A stretch of 64,000 bases of DNA. Source: Aliivibrio salmonicida LFI1238 (GTDB lineage Bacteria; Pseudomonadota; Gammaproteobacteria; Enterobacterales; Vibrionaceae). The DNA lies in the NCBI RefSeq assembly GCF_000196495.1, contig NC_011312.1, positions 682,001-746,000 of the forward strand, given 5' to 3'. The notes beneath the pieces were generated by a model, which was not told where the DNA came from, searched no databases, and saw only the letters and a program-made list of their open reading frames with translations. The translations under genes were made by a program, and so were the position numbers. This document shows positions 26,408 through 35,675 of the stretch, piece after piece (within the stretch, counting starts at the first letter, position 1; every line of letters begins with the position of its first letter).

Positions 26408-26473
26408 TTATTTACTGCCGTAACAATTTATCTAGAGGATAAGTTGGTGCGAGAGACAATCAGAATTTATTGT

Positions 26474-26550
26474 GCGCTAGTAGCTCAGCTGGATAGAGTA
26501 CTTGGCTACGAACCAGGCGGTCGGAGGTTCGAATCCTTCCTGGCGCACCA
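26474..26550 (+). tRNA. tRNA-Arg(ACG), copy 3
   Basis: Identical to the other Arg copies, with encoded CCA. The spacers before and after it are identical to each other, so this unit is a recent tandem duplicate. Confidence 0.97.
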
Positions 26551-26616
26551 TTATTTACTGCCGTAACAATTTATCTAGAGGATAAGTTGGTGCGAGAGAC
26601 AATCAGAATTTATTGT

Positions 26617-26693
26617 GCGCTAGTAGCTCAGCTGGATAGAGTACTTGGCTACGAACCAGGCGGTCGGAGGTTCGAATCCTTCCTGGCGCACCA
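26617..26693 (+). tRNA. tRNA-Arg(ACG), copy 4
   Basis: Identical to the other Arg copies. The spacer after it has diverged at several positions from the preceding two. Confidence 0.97.
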
Positions 26694-26759
26694 TTATTTA
26701 CTGCTGTAACAGTTTATCTAGAGGATAAATTGGTGCGGGAGACAATCAGAATTTATTGT

Positions 26760-26836
26760 GCGCTAGTAGCTCAGCTGGATAGAGTACTTGGCTACGAACC
26801 AGGCGGTCGGAGGTTCGAATCCTTCCTGGCGCACCA
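26760..26836 (+). tRNA. tRNA-Arg(ACG), copy 5
   Basis: Identical to the other Arg copies. The following spacer is 65 nt and its hairpin loop is one base longer. Confidence 0.97.
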
Positions 26837-26901
26837 TTTTTACTGCCGTAACAGTTTATCTAAGAGGATAAGTTGGTACGGAGACAATTAGAATTTATTG
26901 T

Positions 26902-26978
26902 GCGCTAGTAGCTCAGCTGGATAGAGTACTTGGCTACGAACCAGGCGGTCGGAGGTTCGAATCCTTCCTGGCGCACCA
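26902..26978 (+). tRNA. tRNA-Arg(ACG), copy 6
   Basis: Last gene of the array, identical to the others and followed 10 bp later by the array terminator. Confidence 0.97.
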
Positions 26979-26985
26979 TTCTTTT

Positions 26986-27018
26986 AAAAAGCTTGATCTT
27001 TATGATCAGGCTTTTTTT
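26986..27018 (+). terminator. Terminator of the tRNA array
   Basis: AAGCTTGATC pairs with GATCAGGCTT around TTTAT, followed by a T7 run. Confidence 0.88.
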
Positions 27019-27191
27019 ATGCCTGTAATATGAGTAAGTTAAGTAATTGAGTCTATTATTAAATAGATTGAATTGTAGGTTATTATTAGGTAACTTGATT
27101 GTAATCAACTTATTTGTAAGTAAAAAATAGCAGTGTATGGATATATTTCGCTATAATATTCTTTTTTGAATATATTGTGATCGTTTCGCAT

Positions 27192-27219
27192 TTGACAAAT
27201 TTGTTGATGTCGAGATAAT
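27192..27219 (+). promoter_or_regulatory. Candidate oadGAB promoter
   Basis: TTGACA, a 16-bp spacer and GATAAT put a start site about 85 bp before oadG. Apart from this and the tRNA terminator, the 330-bp gap (26979-27309) is AT-rich and holds no gene that I can see. Confidence 0.55.
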
Positions 27220-27309
27220 CATTCTTTCTTTTTAGAATAAAAGAACACAATTAATTAGTTCGCTACAACTAAATTATACATTGTCACTATCATCAAAAAG
27301 GAATAAAAG

Positions 27310-27561
27310 ATGACAGACATTGGAAGTCTACTATGGGAAGCAGCAACGCTAATGCTAACAGGCATGGGCGTTGTATTTATATTCCTCACCATCCTCGTCT
27401 ATCTAGTTCAACTTATGTCTAAGTTACTGCCTGTGGAGTTACCTCCAAAACAGGTATTGGCTGTTCAAAAAGTTCAGAATCCCGATGAAACAACAGTTCA
27501 GCCTCAAATTATAGCTGCTATTTCTGCTGCGGTTAAATTATACCGCCAAAAGAATCGATAA
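27310..27561 (+). CDS. oadG: Oxaloacetate decarboxylase, gamma subunit
   Basis: Small membrane subunit that assembles the sodium-pumping oxaloacetate decarboxylase. The 83-residue product has one N-terminal membrane segment (LMLTGMGVVFIFLTILVYLVQLM) followed by a polar cytoplasmic tail, normal for OadG. AAAGGAA precedes the ATG. It opens the oadGAB operon, 37 bp before oadA. Confidence 0.92.
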   Translation: MTDIGSLLWEAATLMLTGMGVVFIFLTILVYLVQLMSKLLPVELPPKQVLAVQKVQNPDETTVQPQIIAAISAAVKLYRQKNR

Positions 27562-27598
27562 ACTGTTTTAGGAAAATCATTACAAGGAGTTTGTAAGT

Positions 27599-29386
27599 AT
27601 GTCTAAACCACTTTCTATCACTGATGTGGTACTTCGTGACGCCCACCAATCACTCTTCGCAACTCGTATGCGTGTTGAAGATATGCTTCCAATTGCAGAG
27701 CAGTTGGATAAAATCGGTTATTGGTCATTAGAAACTTGGGGTGGGGCAACATTTGATGCCTGTATTCGTTATTTAGGTGAAGACCCATGGGAACGTTTAC
27801 GATTACTTAAAAAAGCGATGCCAAATACACCAATGCAAATGTTACTTCGTGGCCAAAACTTATTAGGTTACCGCCATTATGCTGATGACGTTGTTGAAAA
27901 ATTTGTAGAGCGAGCTCATTGTAACGGTATGGATGTATTCCGTATTTTTGATGCAATGAATGACGTTAGAAATTTTCAAACAGCAGTAAAAGCAACAATT
28001 GATGTTGGTGCTCATGCTCAGGGCACTCTTTCTTACACAACAAGTCCTGTTCATAATTCAGATACATGGGTTGATTTAGCAAAACGTCTTGAAGATTTAG
28101 GCTGTCATTCTCTTTGTATTAAAGACATGTCTGGTCTACTTAAACCTTATGAAGCTGAAGAACTTATTACTCGTATTAAATCGTCTTGTGATGTACCACT
28201 TGCTTTGCATAGTCACGCGACAACAGGATTATCTACCGCCACAGCCTTAAAAGCGGCAGAGGCTGGCATTGATATTTTAGATACGGCTATTTCATCCATG
28301 AGCCAAACTTATGGTCATACTCCAACTGAAACGGTTGTTGCTATGCTAGAAGGGACAGGGCGCGATACAAATCTTAACCTTGAGCAACTTGAACCAATTG
28401 CTACCTATTTCCGTGAAGTTCGTAAAAAATACGCAAAGTTTGAAGGACAAATGAAAGGCGTCGATTCTCGAATTCTCATCGCTCAAGTTCCGGGTGGGAT
28501 GTTGACGAATATGGAAAGTCAGTTAAAAGAGCAAGGTGCAGCTGACAGATTAGATGAAGTGCTAATTGAGATCCCTAAAGTTCGTAAAGATCTAGGTTAT
28601 ATCCCATTAGTTACTCCAACGTCACAAATTGTAGGCACTCAAGCAGTAATTAATATCCTTACTGGAGAGCGTTATAAGAGTATTACAAAAGAAACGGCAG
28701 GTGTCCTAAAGGGAGAGTATGGCTCAGCGCCTGCTGCCGTTAATGCAGAGCTACAGGCTCGTGTTTTAGAAGGTGCGGAGCCGATTACCTGTCGTCCTGC
28801 CGATTTATTAGCGGCCGAGTTACATACTTTAACGGATGAACTGATTGCTAAAGCAAAAGAAGATAATATCGCTTTAGCGGAAGAGCAAATTGATGATGTA
28901 CTTACTTATGCTCTATTTCCTCAAGTGGGTCTTAAATTTCTTAAAAATCGTAATAATCCAGATGCCTTTGAACCTGCTCCTGGAACTGAAGTTGAATCAG
29001 CGGCTAATGTTGTAAAAGCAAACACGGCTAAAGGTGGTGTTGAGGCTTATAGCGTTAAAGTTGATGGTCAAATCTATAATGTAGAAGTGGGGCCGCAAGG
29101 CGTTATTTCGTCTGTTGAACCAATATCAGCACAAGCAGCACCGGTTCAATCTCCTCAACTTTCGGCAGTTGACGCGGAATCTGTTGATGCGCCATTAGCA
29201 GGAACTATCTTTAAGGTACTTGTACAAGCTGGTGCTGAAGTTGCTGAAGGTGATGTGTTACTTATACTTGAAGCGATGAAAATGGAGACAGAGATCAGAG
29301 CATCACGTAATGGTACCGTTCAAGATATTTTAACTAAAGAGGGCGATGCAGTAGCAGTTGGTACACCATTGCTTTCTCTAGCCTAA
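27599..29386 (+). CDS. oadA: Oxaloacetate decarboxylase, alpha subunit (biotin carboxyltransferase)
   Basis: Transfers the carboxyl group of oxaloacetate to its own biotin, giving pyruvate; decarboxylation at OadB then drives Na+ export. The 595-residue product has the carboxyltransferase domain (VVLRDAHQSLFATRMR, RIFDAMNDVRNF, metal-site LHSHATTGL), a linker, and a C-terminal biotinyl domain with EAMKMET, where Lys561 carries biotin. The linker before it is alanine- and proline-rich. It lies between oadG and oadB with 11 bp to oadB. The role is usually in citrate fermentation and sodium bioenergetics. Confidence 0.96.
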   Translation: MSKPLSITDVVLRDAHQSLFATRMRVEDMLPIAEQLDKIGYWSLETWGGATFDACIRYLGEDPWERLRLLKKAMPNTPMQMLLRGQNLLGYRHYADDVVEKFVERAHCNGMDVFRIFDAMNDVRNFQTAVKATIDVGAHAQGTLSYTTSPVHNSDTWVDLAKRLEDLGCHSLCIKDMSGLLKPYEAEELITRIKSSCDVPLALHSHATTGLSTATALKAAEAGIDILDTAISSMSQTYGHTPTETVVAMLEGTGRDTNLNLEQLEPIATYFREVRKKYAKFEGQMKGVDSRILIAQVPGGMLTNMESQLKEQGAADRLDEVLIEIPKVRKDLGYIPLVTPTSQIVGTQAVINILTGERYKSITKETAGVLKGEYGSAPAAVNAELQARVLEGAEPITCRPADLLAAELHTLTDELIAKAKEDNIALAEEQIDDVLTYALFPQVGLKFLKNRNNPDAFEPAPGTEVESAANVVKANTAKGGVEAYSVKVDGQIYNVEVGPQGVISSVEPISAQAAPVQSPQLSAVDAESVDAPLAGTIFKVLVQAGAEVAEGDVLLILEAMKMETEIRASRNGTVQDILTKEGDAVAVGTPLLSLA

Positions 29387-29397
29387 GGTAAGTAAAC

Positions 29398-30528
29398 ATG
29401 GATGGTTTATTAATATTATGGAATGAAACGGCGATTGCTAATTTTAAGTTTGAACAACTTATTATGATTTTAGTCGGTTGTGGGCTTTTATTTTTAGCAA
29501 TACGTAAAGGGTTTGAGCCTTTATTGCTGTTACCTATTGGTTTTGGTGCAGTCTTAGCAAATATACCGAATGCAGGGTTTACCGATCCTGGTGGACTTTT
29601 GTATTACGTTTATTATGTCGGGATTGAAACGGGAGTCTTCCCACTTTTGATCTTTATGGGTGTAGGAGCGATGACGGACTTTGGTGCCTTAATTGCAAAC
29701 CCAAAGACTCTATGGTTAGGTGCCGCGGCTCAAGTAGGTATTTTTGCTACGTTGTTCGGTGCCATATTACTTAATTTTGTGCCAGGAATGGAATTCTCAT
29801 TAGCAGATGCTTCGTCAATCGCCATTATTGGTGGTGCAGATGGACCGACTGCCATTTTCTTAGCAAGTAAGCTTTCTCCTGATTTATTGGGGGCGATTGC
29901 GGTTGCTGCTTATAGTTATATGGCTCTTGTTCCAATTATCCAGCCACCGATAATGAAAGCGTTAACTACGCCGGAAGAACGTCAAATTAAGATGGCTCAA
30001 TTGCGCCATGTTAGTAAGGCAGAGAAAATCATTTTCCCACTTGCTGTTTTACTGATGACTATTTTGTTTTTACCTTCAGCAACGCCACTCGTTGGTATGT
30101 TCTGTTTAGGTAATTTAATGAAAGAATCAGGTGTGGTTGATCGTTTATCGAATACGGCTCAGAATGAATTGATCAATATAGTCACGATCTTCTTAGGTTT
30201 AGGGGTCGGATCAAAATTAAAAGCAGAAACGTTCCTTAATGTAGAAACGTTAGGTATTTTACTGTTAGGTGCAGTTGCCTTCAGTGTGGGTACTGCTGGC
30301 GGTGTTATCATGGCTAAAATATTGAACAAGTATTCAAAAGAAGACATTAACCCATTAATTGGTGCTGCAGGTGTTTCCGCCGTGCCAATGGCGGCGCGTG
30401 TTGTTAATAAAGTCGGTCTTGAGGCTAATCCTCAAAACTTTTTGTTAATGCATGCGATGGGACCGAATGTGGCTGGGGTTTTAGGATCTGCAGTTGCTGC
30501 GGGTATTCTCTTAGCTCTTGTTGGATAG
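29398..30528 (+). CDS. oadB: Oxaloacetate decarboxylase, beta subunit (sodium pump)
   Basis: Integral membrane subunit that decarboxylates carboxybiotin and exports Na+. The 376-residue product has about nine hydrophobic segments and the family motif IIGGADGPTAIF with the sodium-binding aspartate, plus GAAGVSAVPMAARV and NPQNFLLMHAMGPNVAGVLGSA near the end. It completes the oadGAB operon and is followed by a terminator. Confidence 0.96.
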   Translation: MDGLLILWNETAIANFKFEQLIMILVGCGLLFLAIRKGFEPLLLLPIGFGAVLANIPNAGFTDPGGLLYYVYYVGIETGVFPLLIFMGVGAMTDFGALIANPKTLWLGAAAQVGIFATLFGAILLNFVPGMEFSLADASSIAIIGGADGPTAIFLASKLSPDLLGAIAVAAYSYMALVPIIQPPIMKALTTPEERQIKMAQLRHVSKAEKIIFPLAVLLMTILFLPSATPLVGMFCLGNLMKESGVVDRLSNTAQNELINIVTIFLGLGVGSKLKAETFLNVETLGILLLGAVAFSVGTAGGVIMAKILNKYSKEDINPLIGAAGVSAVPMAARVVNKVGLEANPQNFLLMHAMGPNVAGVLGSAVAAGILLALVG

Positions 30529-30549
30529 TTCCAAATAAAACTTAACAAT

Positions 30550-30576
30550 AAAAGGGTGCAGATGCGCCCTTTTTTA
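30550..30576 (+). terminator. oadGAB terminator
   Basis: AAAGGGTGCA pairs with TGCGCCCTTT (one G-T pair), followed by T6. Confidence 0.85.
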
Positions 30577-30624
30577 TTTTATGCTGTAGCAATATAAATC
30601 GTAATCAATGGAATTAATTCAGTC

Positions 30625-31056
30625 ATGTTTGATTGGTTCAATGCAGATTCAGCATTATGGGTATTATTTAGTTCTGGGTTTTTAAGTGCCACTTTATTAC
30701 CTGGGGCGTCAGAAGCCAGTTTAATTGCTACGTTAAAATTAGACAGTTTTTCAATGTGGACAGTTATTACAGTCGCAACATTAGGAAATACTTTAGGAGG
30801 GATAACAAATTATTGGCTTGGTTTGTTACTTCCTGATAAAACTTCTTCACAGAAACACGGTCATAAAGCCATAGAATGGATAAAGAAATACGGTTATTGG
30901 ACGTTATTATTTAGTTGGTTACCCGTGATCGGCGACCCTTTATGCTTGGCCGCTGGGTGGTTAAGAATGAAGTTTTTACCATGCGTGATTTTAATTGGGA
31001 TAGGAAAGGCTGCTCGATACGTACTGTTGTCGCTTGCCGTGAATGGGATTTTATAG
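30625..31056 (+). CDS. yqaA: YqaA family membrane protein
   Basis: A 143-residue inner-membrane protein of the YqaA branch of the DedA/SNARE-associated superfamily. It shows LLPGASEASLIATL near the N-terminus, TLGNTLGGITNYWLGLLLP in the middle, and WLPVIGDPLCLAAGWLRM, the G-D-P motif typical of the superfamily. Four hydrophobic stretches are seen. The biochemical role is unknown; DedA relatives are linked to lipid flipping and membrane homeostasis, but I do not extend that to YqaA. The stop is 8 bp before the M16 peptidase start, so they are likely cotranscribed. Confidence 0.8.
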   Translation: MFDWFNADSALWVLFSSGFLSATLLPGASEASLIATLKLDSFSMWTVITVATLGNTLGGITNYWLGLLLPDKTSSQKHGHKAIEWIKKYGYWTLLFSWLPVIGDPLCLAAGWLRMKFLPCVILIGIGKAARYVLLSLAVNGIL

Positions 31057-31064
31057 GAATTAAA

Positions 31065-33917
31065 ATGAAAAAATTACTTTGTGTATCGATTGCATTGGCT
31101 TTAGTAGGGTGCAGTAATTCAGAATTTGAAGCACCAAAAACATCAGATTTACCGCAAGGTGTAACGCTTGTAGAGCAAGTTTTACCCAAAGAAGGCTCAA
31201 CGGTTATCCCATACCAAAAATATACATTAGAAAATGGGTTAACGGTTATTTTAAGTCCTGATAGTTCAGATCCTCTTGTTCATGTCGATGTCACTTACCA
31301 CGTAGGATCGGCTCGTGAAGATATTGGGAAATCTGGTTTTGCACACTTTTTTGAACACATGATGTTCCAAGGTTCAGAACATGTTGGTGATCAACAACAT
31401 TTTAAAATTATCACAGAAGCCGGTGGAACACTTAACGGCACAACGAATCGTGATCGTACGAACTATTTTGAAACGGTCCCTGCAAATCAGCTAGAAAAAA
31501 TGTTGTGGTTAGAATCCGACAGAATGGGATTCTTGATTGATGCGGTATCTCAGAAAAAATTCGAAATACAACGTAGTACGGTTAAGAATGAACGAGGACA
31601 GAATTACGACAACCGTCCTTATGGCTTGATTTATGAGCGAATGGGCGAGGCATTATTTCCACAAGATCACCCTTATTCATGGCAGACGATTGGTTATGTT
31701 GAAGATCTTGACCGTGTAGATGTGAATGATTTGAAAGCATTTTTCTTACGTTGGTATGGCCCAAATAATGCGGTTATTACCATTGGTGGTGACCTAGACA
31801 GTAAACAAACATTAGAGTGGGTAAATAAATACTTTGGTACTATTCCAAGAGGCCCTGAAGTTGAGAACGCACCAAAACAACCAGTGACGTTAACGGAAGA
31901 TCGTTTCATTACATTGGAAGATCGAATTCAACAGCCAATGGTTATGATTGGGTGGCCAACGACGTATCGAGGTGAAGAAACAGAGGCAAGTCTTGATATG
32001 CTTGCGACTTTACTGGGTAATGGTAAAACGAGTTTAATGTATCAAGAGCTAGTCAAAACAGGTAAAGCGGTCGATGCCGGCGCCTTTCATGATTGTGCTG
32101 AATTGTCTTGCACCATGTATGTTTATGCAATGACGGACTCTAGTGATAAAAACGATTTAGCAACGGCTTATCAAGAGGTCATGGATGTTCTGGATAAATT
32201 TGAAAAAGAGGGAGTATCGCAAGAAGATCTCGCTGAAGTTCAAGGAAGTGCAGAAGCAGGAGCAATATTTGGATTGCAATCAGTTTCAGGAAAAGTCTCT
32301 CAATTAGCATCAAATGAAACTTTTTATGGTAATCCTAACCAATTAGAAGCGCAGCTCGCAGAATTGAAAGCCGTGACTCCTGATAAAGTATCGCAAGCAT
32401 TTGATACTTACATAGCAAATAAATATAAAGTGACGCTGAGTGTAGTACCAAAAGGTAAAACACAGCTTCAAGTTAGAAAACCAAACTTTATTACTCCTAA
32501 ACGAGATCTTCCTGAGTACCAAAAAATTGATGAAAACAGCTTAGATGTACGTAAAGCCGTCGATAATTTTGATCGTTCAGTGATGCCTCAACCATCAAAA
32601 GCTGTGACAGCAAAAACACCTGATATTTATCGAGCTAAATTAGCCAATGGTATTGAAGTGTTGGGATCGGAAGCAATCGAAACACCTACAGTGCAGTTAC
32701 AAATATCAATACCTGCTGGTAACCGCTATGTTTCCCGAGGAAAAGAAGGGTTAGCATCACTGACGGCTTCTATGATGGAAGAAGGTACGGTTAAATCTAG
32801 TTCAGAAGATATTCAAAAGAGACTGGATAAGTTGGGCAGCAGCATCTCTTTTAATTCTGGTAGCTATACCACTGCGATATCAATTTCATCATTGACTAAA
32901 AATCTAGATGAAACGCTTAGTATAGTGAATGAAATGCTATTTTCTCCGGCATTTAAACAGTCTGATTTTGATCGTTTACAGAAGCAAGCAATCGAAGGTT
33001 TAGTTTACGATCATCAAAAACCAGCATGGTTAGCATCACAAGCAACACGCGAAGTTCTCTTTAAAGGCACCATATTTGATCGCTCCCCTGATGGAACGAT
33101 GGAATCGGTGAAAAGTTTGACGTTATCTGATGTTAAGGCGTTCTATAAGAAACGCTACACTCCGATTGGTACTCAAGTTGTGTCGGTTGGTGATGTGCAA
33201 AAATCAGACTTAATCTCTAAGCTCTCTTTTCTATCTACATGGGAAGGTTCAGCACCAAGTTTGTTAGCTCCGCAGCAATTACCTACGCTAGCGGGACAAA
33301 AAATATATTTAATTGATAAGCCGAACGCTCCGCAAAGTGTGGTTCGTTTTGTTCGCCAAGGCATTCCATTTGATGCAACTGGTGAATTGTATCAAACACA
33401 ACTTGCTAATTTTAACTTAGCTGGCAACTTCAATAGCCGAATCAATCAGAATTTGCGTGAAGATAAAGGCTACACCTATGGCGCTGGTGGTTATTTAATG
33501 GGGAATAAAGAAGTCGGCATGGCTATCTTTTATGCTCAAGTTCGAGCTGATGTGACTCTTGAATCGATCAAAGAATTTATTTCTGAAATGGATAAATATA
33601 AGAACGATGGAATGACAATGGATGAACTAAACTTTATGCGTTTAGCGGTTGGCCAACAAGATGCATTGAAATACGAAACACCAAGCCAAAAAGCGAATCT
33701 TCTAGGTAAAATATTAACCTATTCATTAGATGACGATTTTATTGATGAGCAAAATACATTAATTGCGACATTAGGTAGAGAGGATTTGAATGCGTTGGCT
33801 TCTAAGTGGTTTGACCCAACTCAATATCAAATTATTGTGGTTGGAGATGCTAAGTCATTAACCCCTAAATTAAAAACGTTAGGTTTACCAATCGAATCTA
33901 TCACGGTGAATAAATAG
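31065..33917 (+). CDS. M16 family zinc metallopeptidase, lipoprotein
   Basis: A 950-residue insulinase/pitrilysin-type peptidase. The N-terminus MKKLLCVSIALALVGCSNS is a lipoprotein signal with Cys16 as the lipidation site, so it should be membrane-anchored and act in the periplasm. The inverted zinc motif HxxEH is H94-FFE-H98, with the third ligand region NERGQNYDNRPYG downstream. A second M16 domain (residues ~560-950) lacks a zinc motif but has the R/Y pair region NLREDKGYTYGAGGY. The start is ATG 31065 with TAGGA upstream; the open frame extends to 30915 but that part overlaps yqaA. Substrate is unknown. Confidence 0.88.
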   Translation: MKKLLCVSIALALVGCSNSEFEAPKTSDLPQGVTLVEQVLPKEGSTVIPYQKYTLENGLTVILSPDSSDPLVHVDVTYHVGSAREDIGKSGFAHFFEHMMFQGSEHVGDQQHFKIITEAGGTLNGTTNRDRTNYFETVPANQLEKMLWLESDRMGFLIDAVSQKKFEIQRSTVKNERGQNYDNRPYGLIYERMGEALFPQDHPYSWQTIGYVEDLDRVDVNDLKAFFLRWYGPNNAVITIGGDLDSKQTLEWVNKYFGTIPRGPEVENAPKQPVTLTEDRFITLEDRIQQPMVMIGWPTTYRGEETEASLDMLATLLGNGKTSLMYQELVKTGKAVDAGAFHDCAELSCTMYVYAMTDSSDKNDLATAYQEVMDVLDKFEKEGVSQEDLAEVQGSAEAGAIFGLQSVSGKVSQLASNETFYGNPNQLEAQLAELKAVTPDKVSQAFDTYIANKYKVTLSVVPKGKTQLQVRKPNFITPKRDLPEYQKIDENSLDVRKAVDNFDRSVMPQPSKAVTAKTPDIYRAKLANGIEVLGSEAIETPTVQLQISIPAGNRYVSRGKEGLASLTASMMEEGTVKSSSEDIQKRLDKLGSSISFNSGSYTTAISISSLTKNLDETLSIVNEMLFSPAFKQSDFDRLQKQAIEGLVYDHQKPAWLASQATREVLFKGTIFDRSPDGTMESVKSLTLSDVKAFYKKRYTPIGTQVVSVGDVQKSDLISKLSFLSTWEGSAPSLLAPQQLPTLAGQKIYLIDKPNAPQSVVRFVRQGIPFDATGELYQTQLANFNLAGNFNSRINQNLREDKGYTYGAGGYLMGNKEVGMAIFYAQVRADVTLESIKEFISEMDKYKNDGMTMDELNFMRLAVGQQDALKYETPSQKANLLGKILTYSLDDDFIDEQNTLIATLGREDLNALASKWFDPTQYQIIVVGDAKSLTPKLKTLGLPIESITVNK

Positions 33918-33929
33918 TATTTAATATGC

Positions 33930-33966
33930 AGCAGTCATTATTAATACTAATTACTGCTCTTTTTTT
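33930..33966 (+). terminator. Terminator after the M16 peptidase gene
   Basis: AGCAGT pairs with ACTGCT, continued by ATTA/TAAT after a single mismatch, followed by a T-rich run. Confidence 0.7.
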
Positions 33967-34043
33967 ATTATTCAAACACGAGTAAAATTTGCTACTATCC
34001 TAGGATAAAGATCTTAGATCTACCTCAATAGCGAGAATGTATT

Positions 34044-35609
34044 TTGACCGAATTTACTAACCGATTACAGAAAGTCGCGTCTAATCCCAAAGCCTTTAAA
34101 AATACTGGCCGTGGTATTGAAAGAGAAACACTTCGTTTTACTCTTGATGCTGCACTTTCTTCAAAACCACATCCAGCAGGCGTAGGTTCAGCACTCACTC
34201 ACAAATACATCACAACGGATTTTGCTGAGTCATTATTAGAATTTATTACGCCGGTATCTCATGATGTTAAAACGGTATTAAAGCAATTAGAAGATGTGCA
34301 TCATTACACGGTCTCTCATATGGGAGAGGAAAAATTGTGGCCGCTGTCTATGCCATGTTTTGTGAGCAAAGACGATGACATTACTTTAGCGCAGTATGGT
34401 AAATCTAATGTTGGTCAATTAAAAACGACTTACCGTGAAGGTTTAAAGCGCCGTTATGGCAGTGTGATGCAGGTCATTTCTGGTGTTCATTTTAACTTTT
34501 CTTTTTCGAATGAGTTTTGGGACGAATTACTGGGTGAGCAAACTGAAAAAGATCGTCAAGATTCGGTATCTGATGCTTATTTTGGGTTGATCCGTAATTA
34601 CTACCGCTTTGGGTGGTTGATCCCTTATTTCTTTGGTGCTTCTCCTGCATTGTGTGGTTCTTTTATTCAAGGTCGAGAAACGACAATGAATTTTGAATCA
34701 CTAGGTAAAACATTGTATTTACCTTATGCAACATCATTAAGATTAAGCGATCTTGGTTATACAAATGATGCTCAAAGTGATTTAAAAATCAGTTTAAATA
34801 GTATCGATGAATATATTGAAGGCTTGAATAAAGCGATTCGCACTCCATCGGAAGAGTTTGCAAAAATAGGTTTAAAAGAGGGGGATAAACACATCCAATT
34901 AAATGCGAATGTGTTGCAGATTGAAAATGAATTGTATGCTCCAATTCGCCCTAAGCGTGTCGCTAAATCAGGTGAAAAGCCTTCAGAAGCATTAGAGCGT
35001 TCGGGAATTGAATATATAGAAGTTCGATCTTTAGATGTAAACCCATTTAGCCCTATTGGTGTAGATGAAGATCAAGTTCGATTCTTAGACCTTTTCTTAA
35101 CATGGTCTGTACTCACTGATTCTGCTCCTATGGATGACAGTGAAATGGCGTGTTGGAAAGACAATTGGAATAAGATTGTTGAACTGGGACGTAAGCCTGG
35201 GTTAGAGCTTCAAATTGGTTGCCAAGGGGAGCGTTTAACTCAGAAAGCATGGGCTGAACGAGTTTTTGATGATCTATTCACAATAGCTAAAAAAATGGAT
35301 GCAGTTAATGGTGATGATGCATACCAACAAACTCATCAACGACTAAGTGCGATGATAGAGAATCCAGAGTTAACTATTTCAGGTCGTCTACTTGCTGAAA
35401 CGAAGAAGGCTGGTGGTATTGGTATTATTGGTTGTAAATTGGCAATACAACATCGCCAAGCGCATTTAGATCATAAATACAGCTTCTATACTAAAGATGA
35501 GTTGGATGCAGAGGTAGAGCGTTCTGTTCTGGCTCAGAAAGAAATTGAGGCCAGTGATACAATGCCTTTTTCAGAGTATTTAGATGATTATTTCAATTAT
35601 TTGAAATAA
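34044..35609 (+). CDS. gshA: Glutamate-cysteine ligase
   Basis: First step of glutathione synthesis, joining glutamate and cysteine with ATP. The 521-residue product aligns along its whole length with E. coli GshA: GIERETLRF, ITTDFAESLLEFITPV, MPCFVSKDDDI, GVHFNFSFS, RNYYRFGWLIPYFFGASPALC, SLRLSDLGYTN and EYIEVRSLDVNPFSPIGVD. The start codon appears to be TTG at 34044. The only nearby ATG (34037) is in another frame, and MTEFTNRLQKV fits the family N-terminus. A weak GAGA lies upstream, so translation initiation may be modest. Confidence 0.95.
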   Translation: MTEFTNRLQKVASNPKAFKNTGRGIERETLRFTLDAALSSKPHPAGVGSALTHKYITTDFAESLLEFITPVSHDVKTVLKQLEDVHHYTVSHMGEEKLWPLSMPCFVSKDDDITLAQYGKSNVGQLKTTYREGLKRRYGSVMQVISGVHFNFSFSNEFWDELLGEQTEKDRQDSVSDAYFGLIRNYYRFGWLIPYFFGASPALCGSFIQGRETTMNFESLGKTLYLPYATSLRLSDLGYTNDAQSDLKISLNSIDEYIEGLNKAIRTPSEEFAKIGLKEGDKHIQLNANVLQIENELYAPIRPKRVAKSGEKPSEALERSGIEYIEVRSLDVNPFSPIGVDEDQVRFLDLFLTWSVLTDSAPMDDSEMACWKDNWNKIVELGRKPGLELQIGCQGERLTQKAWAERVFDDLFTIAKKMDAVNGDDAYQQTHQRLSAMIENPELTISGRLLAETKKAGGIGIIGCKLAIQHRQAHLDHKYSFYTKDELDAEVERSVLAQKEIEASDTMPFSEYLDDYFNYLK

Positions 35610-35626
35610 AACAAATATCGTATAAC

Positions 35627-35663
35627 AAGCACTGTTATCCTAAATGAATAGCAGTGCTTTTTT
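35627..35663 (+). terminator. gshA terminator
   Basis: AAGCACTG pairs with CAGTGCTT around a 17-nt AT-rich loop, followed by T6. The downstream lipoprotein gene begins 12 bp later, so its transcription needs read-through or a promoter within gshA. Confidence 0.75.
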
Positions 35664-35675
35664 ATTGAGTAAAAA

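Larger units (their letters stand above)
26408..26901 (+). repeat. Tandem tRNA-Arg units with hairpin-containing spacers
   Basis: Units of one tRNA-Arg plus a 65-66 nt spacer repeat at steps of 143, 143, 143 and 142 bp. Each spacer folds into a hairpin: in the first, CGTA-A-CAATTTATC pairs with GATAAGTTG-G-TGCG around a 5-nt loop. Substitutions among copies keep the base pairs. Each spacer also ends in a conserved stretch, AGAATTTATTGT, before the next tRNA. Confidence 0.85.

Noticed and set aside
26905..27108. Minus-strand 67-codon frame ending in a VRQEGFEPPTAWFVAKYSIQLSY-type peptide
   Set aside because: It is the antisense translation of tRNA-Arg plus flanking AT-rich DNA, a well-known false gene call.
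27176..27191. CRP half-site TGTGATCG before oadG
   Set aside because: The left half is perfect and the spacing to the candidate promoter is attractive, but the right half has no matches to TCACA.
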